Assembly (NCBI GenBank): GCA_963665595.2
Contig: CAXXJK010000004.1
Coordinates: 766,217 to 830,216, forward strand
DNA from: G963665595 sp963665595
Lineage (GTDB): Bacteria; Actinomycetota; Coriobacteriia; Coriobacteriales; CADBOM01
Direction: 5' to 3'
DNA: 64,000 nucleotides
Shown here: piece by piece, positions 37,150 through 46,075 of the stretch
Numbering within the stretch: position 1 is the stretch's first letter
Layout: each line of letters opens with the position of its first letter
Program-made: the position numbers and the translations under genes
Notes under the pieces: generated by a model
The model's database searches: none
Told to the model about the DNA's origin: nothing
Seen by the model: only the letters and a program-made list of their open reading frames with translations

Positions 37150-39555
37150 TCAGAGATAGCGTTCGTCTGGGTTGATGTCCTCTTCTAATACGACAACCTC
37201 ATGACGATCATAGGGGCGTTGTGAAGTTGACACCTTAATGCCCTTGTCTTCTTCGGGAGAGGGTAATCGTTTAGGTGGGTTTTTAACGTGTCGCCTACCA
37301 TTGAACAAATCCCGTAGCATACTCAATAGCTTTGAAAACACCGGTTCTCGTTTGTCGGGGTCTTCCGCATATCCGCTACGTACTACGGCTTCATGTTTTT
37401 CAATAGCCTCTTTGATAAAGTATTCTTGGACGTTAAACACGTCGGCATCAGAGGGTATGGCCTCATAGAGCCCCTGAGGCGTAAGCAGGCGTGCCTTGAC
37501 GTTATCCGCCAACTCAATCTCAAGGATGCGATAGACTCGTTCACGAAGATCTTCATCGAGTAGCGGAAACGCTACTTCAACACGTTTTTCAGTATTACGA
37601 GTCATGAGGTCTGCACTACCGAGATAAATGCCATACGTGCCGTTTTTGCCAAAACAATAGGCGCGAGCATGCTCAAGATAACGTCCTACGATTGAGATAA
37701 TATGAATGTTATCGGTATAACCTTCAATTCTTGGCAATAGGCAGCATATACCGCGAATGATGAGATTTACCTTGACACCTGCTTGAGAAGCTTCAGAAAG
37801 CTTGTGTATAAGCTCAAGATCGGTGAGAGAGTTCATTTTGAACAGCAACACGCCTTCGCCGCCTGCTTTTACGAGATCTATCTGCTCATCAATCTTGTCA
37901 AGAAGCTTTGGCTTCAGACTGTACGGTGCTACCCAAAGTTCTTTGTAGGTTCCTTCGAGATTGCCAAGCGCCATATCATCAAAAAAGCGTGCCGCGTCTT
38001 CGCCAATACTTTGATTGGCAGTAATAAGAGAAAGATCAGTGTAGATAGTCGAAGTCTTTTCATTGTAATTGCCCGTGGCAACCTGAGTAAAATATTCCAC
38101 ACCCTTACTCGTTGTTTCTGTGATCAGACAGATCTTCGAGTGAACCTTATAACCCTCAAAGCCATACAGCACCTTACAGCCAGCCTCTTCAAATCGTTCA
38201 GCCCAACCGATATTAGCTGCCTCATCAAAGCGTGCACGCAGTTCTAACAACACCGTAACTTCGATACCGTTTTCAGCTGCCGCAATAAGATATTCAGCGA
38301 GACGTGAAGTTGAAGCAAGGCGATACAGAGTGATCTTGATTGACACTACATGGGGGTTGATACTTGCTTCTTTTAACAGCTGCAAAAAAGGTTCCATGCT
38401 TTCATAGGGGTAAGAAAGCAGTATATCTTTCTTGCGCACCTGTGCCGAAATGGAGCGTTCAGGGTTTACGAAGCTTGAGTACTGCGGCGTGAACGGTTTG
38501 TAGAGCAACACATCTCGCTGATTTTTAGGGAGATGATCTTCGAGTGCATAGACATACGAAAAATCGATGGGGGAGTCAAACGAGAATATCTGTTTGCGCG
38601 AAATGCCCAGATGGGCGGCAAAGTATTCTGCAAATAGTTCTGACACGGACCCCTGCGCCTCAAGACGAACCGCTGCAAGGAATGTTCGTTTTCTCAAAAT
38701 ACGTTTCATATGGCGACGATAGTCGATATCATCAGCAAACTCGGCATCGGCATCGATGTCGGCGTTGCGCGTTACTCTGATGATGGTGCTATCGGCTACT
38801 TCATACATAGAAAATATCTGGGGCGCATAATGCTGGATGACTGTTTCTATCAGTGTGTAATGAAGGTTATCCGGCGAAAGGCGTAAAACGCGTGGCGCAT
38901 CTTTGGGAACAGGAATAATACCGATGAGCGCTTCTGCGGCAGGGGTCTTTGTTTTTTTCCCGCCGCTCTTTGCTTTTGCGATTTCTCGATCAAGCTTTAT
39001 GCGATCGCTCTTCTTAAGGCTTTTGACATCCTCTTCGAGCTCTAGAAAAGTCTCTTGATCTGCCTTATGTTTCAAATGGACTGCTATATACAAACCGCAG
39101 TTTTCAAGATGAGGAAAGGGATGACGAGGATCGATGATCTGTGGGGAGAGAATGGGAAGCACAAAGCGAGCAGCATACGTGCTGGCATATTTCTTTTCCT
39201 TTGTGGGCAACTCATCCCACGTATAGCGACGCAAATTGTAATCACGCAGGCGCATCTCTATGTCTGCGAGCAGGGCATCACGTTTATGATAGAGGGGTCC
39301 TACGGATTCAAAGATAACGTCAAGCTGTTCAGCTGCTGTCATATTTGACTTCTGGTCGATCACTGGTTTTTTCAAGAGAGTCAAGTCGGTCAAGCCACCC
39401 ACTCGAATCATGAAGAACTCATCTAGGTTTGAAGTATAGATGGAAACGAATTTGAGACGCTCATACAGAGGAACCGTTTCGTCGGCCCCTTCCATGAGTA
39501 CCCGCTCGTTGAATCTCAACCAAGAAAGTTCTCTATTCTGGGTATACTCCGGCAA
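37150..39555 (-). CDS. ppk1: Polyphosphate kinase 1
   Basis: This enzyme reversibly polymerises the gamma-phosphate of ATP into polyphosphate. The 801-residue protein begins with RELSWLRFNERVL, typical of the PPK1 N domain. The autophosphorylated histidine lies in EGYKVHSKICLI and the second conserved histidine in LEHARAYCFG. The C-terminal tail after about residue 720 is charged and variable. It is divergently transcribed from the PPK2-family gene with 149 bp between, so one regulatory region serves polyphosphate synthesis and use. Confidence 0.95.
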   Translation of the reverse strand: MPEYTQNRELSWLRFNERVLMEGADETVPLYERLKFVSIYTSNLDEFFMIRVGGLTDLTLLKKPVIDQKSNMTAAEQLDVIFESVGPLYHKRDALLADIEMRLRDYNLRRYTWDELPTKEKKYASTYAARFVLPILSPQIIDPRHPFPHLENCGLYIAVHLKHKADQETFLELEEDVKSLKKSDRIKLDREIAKAKSGGKKTKTPAAEALIGIIPVPKDAPRVLRLSPDNLHYTLIETVIQHYAPQIFSMYEVADSTIIRVTRNADIDADAEFADDIDYRRHMKRILRKRTFLAAVRLEAQGSVSELFAEYFAAHLGISRKQIFSFDSPIDFSYVYALEDHLPKNQRDVLLYKPFTPQYSSFVNPERSISAQVRKKDILLSYPYESMEPFLQLLKEASINPHVVSIKITLYRLASTSRLAEYLIAAAENGIEVTVLLELRARFDEAANIGWAERFEEAGCKVLYGFEGYKVHSKICLITETTSKGVEYFTQVATGNYNEKTSTIYTDLSLITANQSIGEDAARFFDDMALGNLEGTYKELWVAPYSLKPKLLDKIDEQIDLVKAGGEGVLLFKMNSLTDLELIHKLSEASQAGVKVNLIIRGICCLLPRIEGYTDNIHIISIVGRYLEHARAYCFGKNGTYGIYLGSADLMTRNTEKRVEVAFPLLDEDLRERVYRILEIELADNVKARLLTPQGLYEAIPSDADVFNVQEYFIKEAIEKHEAVVRSGYAEDPDKREPVFSKLLSMLRDLFNGRRHVKNPPKRLPSPEEDKGIKVSTSQRPYDRHEVVVLEEDINPDERYL

Positions 39556-39704
39556 TTGAAACTCCTCCCGTTTGCGCTTATTATACTATGTTCACCAAAT
39601 GATACTGTGCTAAGGTAAGCCCTATGTAAAATATCCCCCATGAGCAGTAAATCTGTCCGCAAGAAACAGATAGCTGGTTTAGTCATCAGAAAGGTTGGCG
39701 GCGC

Positions 39705-41567
39705 ATGCTCAATGCACTTGTATCTTCATCAAAGATGACCAAGGAAGAGTACCAAGAGCTTCATGCCTCGCAGACCAAAGAACTCATGATGCTTCAACAA
39801 AAAGCTATTCATGCCGGGATTGGTGTTGTGGCATTGTTTGAAGGATGGGAGTTAGCGGGCATTGGCGCACGCATGAGTGATCTTCTTGCCACTCTTGATG
39901 CGCGCGCAATCAATGTTCACACTACGGAACAAAAACTTCTCTCGTTGGTCGAAAGCGATCTGGTTCGCAGGGGATCAAGTATTTTGCAACCAGAACAAGT
40001 TATCTTTCCACCAGTTGGTAGATACAAGCAGCGGATAGATCCGAGAATACCGGTTTCAACGGGAGTTTTTCCGCTTATGGATGAGTTCTGGAATGCCCTG
40101 TGCCCTCGGGGAAAGATGACTCTTTATAACCGTGGATGGTACAGTGCGGCAGCGTATCGTCTATTTTATCTGCAACAGGCAATAGAGCACGCTTCGAAGA
40201 AGGAAGAAACGCGCTATCTGAGTGTTCACCTTGATAATCAGACGCAGGCCTATAAGGATGCGATTTTAGATTTTGAACGACAGTTGGTTCAAAGCGACTA
40301 TACCGTTATTAAATTCTTTTTTCATCTGGATCAGAAGGAACAGGAGAAGCGTCTTAAGCAGCAGGCTTCTCGCATTGAGACGGCTCTTCACGTAAATGCT
40401 CAGAAACTGTTGCAGAACAAAGAGTACGCGACATTTTTCTCTCTCTACGATGAGCTTATTATCGATACAGAAGCACGCCAACCTTCTTGGATGACTCCGC
40501 TAGGCGATGCAGATGCACATCCTGAGTGGGTGTTTCTTGATGCTTTTGACGAGCGACGATGCAACGTGAAAATTTTTGACACGATGATACAAGCGCTGCG
40601 CGATGCTCTTGACGTTCGGCAACGTGAAGCTGATCGTGAGGTTGTGCGTGCTCTTACAGAGAAAATCAAACCAAACACTGCTGATCAGGGGGAGGCATCA
40701 GCGCAAGAGACTGAGGATCAGGATGAGGAGCCAGCGGCGACGCGCTGTGAAGAAGTACAGATTGAACCTCGCGCAGTGGTTGAATCACGTATAGGAACTG
40801 CTCCTGCATCGTCACGATATCGACGGGAAGAGACACTGCTTCTTGAACATGTGTCGCATGATTTGAAGATTCGTGATGAAGATTATGAGGTATGGCTCAA
40901 AGAGGAGCAGAAACGTCTCAATGATCTCCAACTGCATTGTCACCTCAAACGCATTCCCCTCATGGTAGCCTTTGAGGGTTGGGACGCAGCGGGAAAAGGC
41001 GGTACCATCAAACGTGTTGCGCGGGCGCTTGATGCAGGAAGATATCACATTTTTACTTCGCCGGCTCCAACGGCCCTAGAACAGATGCACCCATTTCTCT
41101 GGCGTTATTGGACACGTTTGCCGCGCGCAGGCAATGTTGCGCTATACGATCGTACTTGGTATGGGCGCGTATTAGTCGAACGTGTCGAAGGCTTGACACC
41201 TGAGAAAGACTGGCAACGCGCCTACGATGAAATCAACTGTTTTGAAGAACAGATGGTGTGCTGGGGCGCCGTGCTCGTGAAGTTTTGGGTCAATGTTAGC
41301 CCTGAGACGCAACTGACGCGCTTCAAGGAACGTGAGAGTGATGAATATCGTGCATGGAAGATAGGACCAGATGATTGGCGCAATCGTGCGAGATATTCGG
41401 ACTATATGGTCGCAGTTGACGACATGCTCCGTCTCACGTCTACAGAACTTTGCCCTTGGACCATTCTTGAAGCAGATGATAAGAAGTATGCACGCGTCAA
41501 GGCGCTACACGTTATCAACGAGGCAATTGAAGCAAAACTTGGTTTATTGGCACATCGTTTTGAGTGA
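39705..41567 (+). CDS. Two-domain PPK2-family polyphosphate:AMP phosphotransferase
   Basis: This protein is predicted to move phosphate from polyphosphate to AMP, giving ADP. The 620-residue protein is two fused PPK2 domains. Domain 2 (about residues 400-620) has an intact Walker A FEGWDAAGKGGTIK, the catalytic YDRTWYGRVLVERV and DEWRNR-type lid segment. Domain 1 (about 15-270) has a degenerate loop FEGWELAGIG without the Lys, as expected for this two-domain class, in which only the C-terminal half is active. A charged linker (about 305-370) joins them. The neighbour ppk1 supplies the polymer. Confidence 0.9.
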   Translation: MLNALVSSSKMTKEEYQELHASQTKELMMLQQKAIHAGIGVVALFEGWELAGIGARMSDLLATLDARAINVHTTEQKLLSLVESDLVRRGSSILQPEQVIFPPVGRYKQRIDPRIPVSTGVFPLMDEFWNALCPRGKMTLYNRGWYSAAAYRLFYLQQAIEHASKKEETRYLSVHLDNQTQAYKDAILDFERQLVQSDYTVIKFFFHLDQKEQEKRLKQQASRIETALHVNAQKLLQNKEYATFFSLYDELIIDTEARQPSWMTPLGDADAHPEWVFLDAFDERRCNVKIFDTMIQALRDALDVRQREADREVVRALTEKIKPNTADQGEASAQETEDQDEEPAATRCEEVQIEPRAVVESRIGTAPASSRYRREETLLLEHVSHDLKIRDEDYEVWLKEEQKRLNDLQLHCHLKRIPLMVAFEGWDAAGKGGTIKRVARALDAGRYHIFTSPAPTALEQMHPFLWRYWTRLPRAGNVALYDRTWYGRVLVERVEGLTPEKDWQRAYDEINCFEEQMVCWGAVLVKFWVNVSPETQLTRFKERESDEYRAWKIGPDDWRNRARYSDYMVAVDDMLRLTSTELCPWTILEADDKKYARVKALHVINEAIEAKLGLLAHRFE

Positions 41568-41588
41568 TCGACATCCGCACCACGGCTA

Positions 41589-42542
41589 CTATTTTGTCGA
41601 TACTACCGAACCGCTCCGGGCTTTCAGTAGCGTTTGGGCAAATTCGACCCATCCATCGACAGTTCGTTTTGATGTGAAAAAGCGAGGAAACGTTGCAGAT
41701 TTTAGCCAGTTGCAGTTTCGCTCAGCGTTAAGGCCATTGAGCATCGCAACAAGGCCGTCTACATAGCAGCCCATCTCAAGATCAGAGAATCCGTCTCCTA
41801 TTGCAACGGCATGGGGAGTTTCTCCGGTAGTGTTGCGACGCTCTATCATATCGCGCTGTACCGACAAGGCTTTTGATGTGTTGCGTGGAACAATATGGTA
41901 CCCATGTATATCTGAGCAGGCAGCGAGAGAATGGCGCGAGGGATAGATGATGCCGTTGTCTTTCAGCTGTAATGCGAGCCCTTGTGCCTCAAACAGCGCG
42001 TCAACTTCGTTTACGTCGACACAGCCGCGTAATAGGTGCGTGACCTTGCGGTCTTGATTCCATGGGTCGTTCTTTTCGATACTACCGGGATACGTAGCAG
42101 CAAGCAATTCGAGGGCCCCGCTTGCGGCAATCGCCTCAAAGGGTGTTTCAAATTGAGGATCAGTCACAAAGTCACCGGTATCAAATGTGGTCTGCGAATC
42201 GATGCCGACGCCGACCTGCTTTACTGTTCCCATTTCGCATATCACGGCATCGGCATCTACCAAACGCATGATCTCTGTTCCCTGAATATGGTTGCGCCCC
42301 GTAACTATAACGATGTGCACACCGGCCTGTTTAATTTTGACCAGTACTTCGGCAAGTGCCGATGAGGGTTTTCCCGCATGATTGCAGAGCAGCTTTCCAC
42401 CAGGAGCGAGCAGCGTGCCGTCAAGATCGGTATAGATCAGATCAATGGAAGCAAGAAACGCGTGGGCCTCTTGTGAGCCAAGCGGCAATAGTCCACAGGC
42501 TCGGGCGCGTGAGAGGAACTCATCATCAGACAGCATGGACAT
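41589..42542 (-). CDS. HAD-superfamily phosphatase (Cof/MPGP-like)
   Basis: This 317-residue protein has the HAD nucleophile motif YTDLDGTLL near residue 38, a serine/threonine motif IVTGRNH and the acidic motif IGDGFSDLEMG near the end. The spacing of the cap domain suggests class IIB (Cof or mannosyl-3-phosphoglycerate phosphatase type). The substrate is unknown. It converges on the PPK2 gene with a 21-bp gap. Confidence 0.8.
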   Translation of the reverse strand: MSMLSDDEFLSRARACGLLPLGSQEAHAFLASIDLIYTDLDGTLLAPGGKLLCNHAGKPSSALAEVLVKIKQAGVHIVIVTGRNHIQGTEIMRLVDADAVICEMGTVKQVGVGIDSQTTFDTGDFVTDPQFETPFEAIAASGALELLAATYPGSIEKNDPWNQDRKVTHLLRGCVDVNEVDALFEAQGLALQLKDNGIIYPSRHSLAACSDIHGYHIVPRNTSKALSVQRDMIERRNTTGETPHAVAIGDGFSDLEMGCYVDGLVAMLNGLNAERNCNWLKSATFPRFFTSKRTVDGWVEFAQTLLKARSGSVVSTK

Positions 42543-42624
42543 TCCTTCCGTGTGATTTACGTTTACACTATTTTAGCGTGTGTGCGTGTAGGTTTAAGCA
42601 ACTTCCCCACAGACCCTCATCATG

Positions 42625-42651
42625 TGTGTAAAATGCCAAGTGGTTTACACA
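42625..42651. promoter_or_regulatory. Inverted repeat upstream of the radical SAM gene
   Basis: TGTGTAAA (42625-42632) and TTTACACA (42644-42651) are perfect inverted halves separated by 11 bp, about 85 bp before the start codon. A third related word, GTTTACAC, occurs near 42560. It is a candidate operator; the regulator is unknown. Confidence 0.45.
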
Positions 42652-42735
42652 AACCGTCGACAAACGAATTCTCTGACCGTGTCAATGCGCACATCATAGA
42701 TGATGAGCACCACTAGAACACGAAGGATCTAAACT

Positions 42736-44025
42736 ATGCTTTCTGAACGCATCCTCTCAAAGGTTGTTGGGGTTATGAACAGTCATTACCTCGATCTGAA
42801 GAAGACAGATGCTCTATCATTTCCGGCACCCAAACCACGGCTTGAATATATGCTCTATATGCATGTGCCGTTTTGTGAGCGTCTTTGCCCGTATTGCTCG
42901 TTTAACCGCTATCCTTTTTCTGAAGGTCGTGCTGTTCCCTATTTTGAATCTTTGCGCAAAGAGATGATCATGCTCAAAGATCTGGGCTATGATTTCAAGT
43001 CTATTTATGTGGGTGGGGGTACCCCTACCATCATGCTTGACGAGCTCTGTAAAACTCTTGATCAGGCACGCGATCTGTTCTCGGTAGAAGAAGTTTCTTC
43101 CGAGATGAACCCGAATCATCTTATTCCTGAATATATTGAAAAACTTGCGCCGCGAGTTCAGCGTCTTTCGGTGGGCGTGCAATCATTTGACGATGACATT
43201 CTCAAACAGATGGATCGCTATGATAAATATGGCTCGGGAGCCGATATTATTGCCCGTTTGAAAGATGTAGAGGGAATGTTTGATAACCTCAACATTGATA
43301 TGATGTTCAATCTTCCTTCTCAGACCGAAGAAATTCTACGCCGTGATCTTGATCATATCATGGACGTGAAAGCTAATCAGACGACATTTTATCCTATCAT
43401 GGCATCGCCGGTTGTGGCACGCAAACTGCGCGAGACTATGGGAGCTGTTGATTATAGTCGAGAGTATAGTTTCTATCGCATCATCGATGAAACACTTACC
43501 GGTGGCGCAAACCCGCTGTTTACTCATGGCAGCGCTTGGACGTTTAATTCAAAGGCTATGAGTATGATTGACGAGTATGTCGTGGACTTTGAGGAATACC
43601 CCGCGATAGGATCGGGCGGTCTTTCTTACCTCGATGGCTCACTGTATGTTAATACTTTTTCGCTCAGAGAATACCATGACCGCATCGCTGCGGGTCATAT
43701 GTCTATCATGGGCAAACGGGTGTTTTCTCTGAAGGATCGTATGCGTTATCGTTTCATGATGTCTCTCTTTGGCATGCGCCTTGACAAGCGTCGTTTTGAG
43801 GAGGATTTTGGCATCTCAGTCGAAAAGGGTCTTCCTCTTGAAACGATGTTTATGAAGCGTGCCGGTGCCTATGCGACAGATGATGATTTTGAGATTACGC
43901 TTACTCCTAAGGGGCGTTATCTGATGGTTGCCATGATGCGACAGTTTTTCATAGGGGTAAACAGTGTGCGCGATGAAGCGCGCGCCATGCTTACCGGTGA
44001 GGAACGAGAGCTGATATTTGGGTGA
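42736..44025 (+). CDS. Radical SAM HemN/HemW-family protein
   Basis: This 429-residue protein of the coproporphyrinogen III oxidase family has the radical SAM cluster motif CERLCPYC (CxxxCxxC) near residue 49 and GGGTPTI after it. A C-terminal HemN-type domain is also present (SYLDGSLYVNTFSLREYHDRIAAG). Family members include true HemN, the heme chaperone HemW, and heme-degrading methyltransferases (HutW/ChuW type); the sequence alone does not separate them. A short pair, inverted repeats at 42625-42651, may control it. Confidence 0.82.
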   Translation: MLSERILSKVVGVMNSHYLDLKKTDALSFPAPKPRLEYMLYMHVPFCERLCPYCSFNRYPFSEGRAVPYFESLRKEMIMLKDLGYDFKSIYVGGGTPTIMLDELCKTLDQARDLFSVEEVSSEMNPNHLIPEYIEKLAPRVQRLSVGVQSFDDDILKQMDRYDKYGSGADIIARLKDVEGMFDNLNIDMMFNLPSQTEEILRRDLDHIMDVKANQTTFYPIMASPVVARKLRETMGAVDYSREYSFYRIIDETLTGGANPLFTHGSAWTFNSKAMSMIDEYVVDFEEYPAIGSGGLSYLDGSLYVNTFSLREYHDRIAAGHMSIMGKRVFSLKDRMRYRFMMSLFGMRLDKRRFEEDFGISVEKGLPLETMFMKRAGAYATDDDFEITLTPKGRYLMVAMMRQFFIGVNSVRDEARAMLTGEERELIFG

Positions 44026-44067
44026 GGCATCAAACCATTCTGAGTTGCGATGGACCGATGCCTCACC
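44021..44067. terminator. Bidirectional terminator hairpin
   Basis: GGTGAGGCATC (44021-44031) pairs perfectly with GATGCCTCACC (44057-44067). The stem includes the stop codon of the radical SAM gene and lies between converging genes. Confidence 0.7.
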
Positions 44068-44095
44068 TTATGAAGATCTTACCTGAGCGACGCTG

Positions 44096-44551
44096 TCAAA
44101 CCTCAGGCATTTCAAAGCGATACTCCGAGCCATCAATATCGCATATCCGTGCGATCCCTTGTTGTATGTAGAAAAAGCACAGGCGCCCGTCATGGGCGGT
44201 TTCGTGATCTTCACCCAATCCAAGCATGTGGTGATATCCGGCAAGCCTGATGCTTTCCGGTGGTTCATCAAACACTGCCTGCCCGGAAACTATAAGCCAA
44301 TTACTTTTTGGCTGCCATGCTGATAGTTCAAAGCGTGGATTTGCCTGAAGCTCATTCCACACATCTTTGCCTATGCTTGTTGAAAACCATATACGCTGGC
44401 CATCAAGGGCGGCAAAACTGAATGGTCGTACATGCGGTTGTCCGTCAACACTGGTTGCAAGATACCACGCCGGCACCTCAGTGAGAAAATCAACAATCAT
44501 CTCAAGTTTGTGAGATATGCTATCTATAGTGGCCCATGTCTTGTAATCCAT
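44096..44551 (-). CDS. Pyridoxamine 5'-phosphate oxidase-fold protein
   Basis: This 151-residue protein has the flavin-binding split-barrel pattern: FLTEVPAWYLATSVDGQPHVRPFSFAALDGQRIWFSTSIGKDVWNELQANPRFELS. It is a predicted small FMN or heme-related protein. It may work with the neighbouring HemN/HemW relative, since such proteins accompany heme-utilisation genes, but that link is inference. Confidence 0.8.
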   Translation of the reverse strand: MDYKTWATIDSISHKLEMIVDFLTEVPAWYLATSVDGQPHVRPFSFAALDGQRIWFSTSIGKDVWNELQANPRFELSAWQPKSNWLIVSGQAVFDEPPESIRLAGYHHMLGLGEDHETAHDGRLCFFYIQQGIARICDIDGSEYRFEMPEV

Positions 44552-44621
44552 AAAGACCTCCCTTTATCACGCTTATAAGATGGTGCAAGAATATAAGTGC
44601 AGCAGCCAATACTATCAGGGG

Positions 44622-45257
44622 TCAGCCTTTGATAGAGCGTTTCTTTCCCTTTTCATTGACAAGGAGAGGCTTGACGGCTTGAAATACCAAGAGCGAAACT
44701 CCTACATCTACGGTAGCTTTGATGACATTGAACAAAATGATCCACACCATAAAAGTTTCCAGCATAGACTGCTGCGGTATACCGTACAGCCAGCAGGTAT
44801 ACGTCATGTTCCACGTAAAGCCGAGAAGAGCTACCACTATCACACTGGTGATGATGGCAAGTGCTATGCGGAGCACTTTGTTTGGTGCATGTTGTGCGGG
44901 GTTATCAGCTTGAGCGGACACCTGCCGGTAGCTTTTCATGATAAGTGCAGAGGGGATTATCATGCCCCAGACGACAAGTATGTTGATAATCTCACCGCCG
45001 AACTCGCCGATCATAAGGCCCTGGATGACATAGGTAAGTGCTCCAACGACGCAACCGACTACAGGGCCGAAAGCCAAGCCCACGATAATGGCCGGAGCCG
45101 CTGCAAGGTCGAGTTGAAGGAAGCTTACCATGGGGAGGATGGGGACTTGGAAAAGCCCCAATACAACTCCCAGCGCGACAAAGAGCGCCATGATGGTAAG
45201 TTGGCGGGTAGACCAGCGTCCACCCTCGGCCAAAGTTGGATTATTCGTGTTAGACAT
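44622..45257 (-). CDS. ribU: Riboflavin transporter RibU-like (ECF S component)
   Basis: This 211-residue membrane protein has about five or six hydrophobic segments, with MALFVALGVVLGLFQVPILP and the LQLDLAAAPAIIVGLAFGP stretch seen in ECF S components. It follows an FMN riboswitch and its terminator, so its ligand is almost certainly riboflavin or a related flavin. AAAGGTG precedes the ATG at 45257. The ECF energising module is not in the window. Confidence 0.9.
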   Translation of the reverse strand: MSNTNNPTLAEGGRWSTRQLTIMALFVALGVVLGLFQVPILPMVSFLQLDLAAAPAIIVGLAFGPVVGCVVGALTYVIQGLMIGEFGGEIINILVVWGMIIPSALIMKSYRQVSAQADNPAQHAPNKVLRIALAIITSVIVVALLGFTWNMTYTCWLYGIPQQSMLETFMVWIILFNVIKATVDVGVSLLVFQAVKPLLVNEKGKKRSIKG

Positions 45258-45297
45258 CGTTCACCTTTCTCTCGATGGTGGGCGGAACAAGGACAAT

Positions 45298-45325
45298 AAA
45301 AAAAGCCCACCAGAATCTGAAGGGC
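45298..45325 (-). terminator. FMN riboswitch expression-platform terminator
   Basis: Read on the minus strand, GCCCTTCAG pairs with CTGGTGGGC (one mismatch, one wobble) and is followed by seven Us. It stands between the aptamer and the ribU start, so FMN binding should end transcription here. Confidence 0.85.
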
Positions 45326-45375
45326 CTAAATGTCGCGTTCATACGCATCGGAAAACACTACGTGAACATGTGACA

Positions 45376-45535
45376 TCTATTCTTTCATCCGGACTATACC
45401 GTTGGTCTCGGATTTGTACCGAGTCGGCCTCCCGCAGGAGGTTCGCGGACTTGTGATCTCAGCAGACAACCAATCAACTATGACTGATTCAACCGGGATC
45501 CTTCACCGCCAGTGAGGAGTTACACCTCGCCCTGA
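45376..45535 (-). promoter_or_regulatory. FMN riboswitch (RFN element)
   Basis: On the minus strand the element has the conserved blocks in order: AGGGCGAGGTGTAACTCC, ACTGGCGGTGA, the variable stems with GATCCCGGTTGAA, and the closing ATAGTCCGGATGAAAGA. The spacing and ends are standard. It senses FMN and controls ribU through the terminator at 45298-45325. Confidence 0.95.
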
Positions 45536-45554
45536 ACAGAGTTTCAACAGGGCT

Positions 45555-45583
45555 ATGATATAGCTGTCGTTAGTTGCTGTCCA
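45555..45583 (-). promoter_or_regulatory. Promoter of the FMN riboswitch-ribU unit
   Basis: On the minus strand, TGGACA (45578-45583) and TATCAT (45555-45560) are 17 bp apart, each one base from consensus. The start would fall about 10-15 bp before the aptamer. Confidence 0.75.
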
Positions 45584-45811
45584 GAGACATTATGCAAACG
45601 GATAGAAAACCGACAAAAGAGGCGGCGTATACACGCTCTACTATCAAACGACGATATCTCAATCGGGTTTCAACTGACTGTTTCATGGTGTGTTCATTAC
45701 GCTAAAGCCCAGATAAACAAAGTATATTCCCGCTTCAGGTCTCTATTTTGCGTTTATGCGATCAAAACGCTCAAGATAATATTCACACAAATCGATGACA
45801 AGGCATTACTT

Positions 45812-45907
45812 ACCTGAGCAGCAATTCAACGGGCTTTCAGTATTAAAGACGATACCCAGAGGTACCTGAGAATCTTATGATTTGCCGCATCGGCTCAGGT
45901 TTTTTCT
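45812..45907 (+). promoter_or_regulatory. Possible attenuator leader before the molybdoenzyme operon
   Basis: ACCTGAG (45864-45870) pairs with CTCAGGT (45894-45900) and is followed by a U-run (TTTTTCTT), forming a rho-independent terminator. A second ACCTGAG at 45812-45818 could pair with the same CTCAGGT, the usual terminator/antiterminator layout. No plus-strand gene lies upstream: the preceding genes are on the minus strand. The terminator is therefore either part of a leader of the gene at 46076 or the end of a small RNA. The rest of the 45584-46075 spacer holds nothing I recognise, and no promoter was convincing. Confidence 0.5.
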
Positions 45908-46075
45908 TGTCCTCGTATCGTCAGTCATTGGCATAGCGATTGGCGAAGCGTGAGGAAGCAAGAACACACTACAACTCGATTCTTGGAACATCAGACTATC
46001 TGCAGTTGTTATGTTTTGAGTTGTGCCGATACGAAGGAAGAAGAGAAGAACGTGAGGGGAAGGAAAGGAGCAAGG

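Noticed and set aside
45584..46075. Molybdenum cofactor riboswitch before the molybdoenzyme gene
   Set aside because: I could not match the conserved Moco-motif sequence; only the terminator/antiterminator arms are supported.
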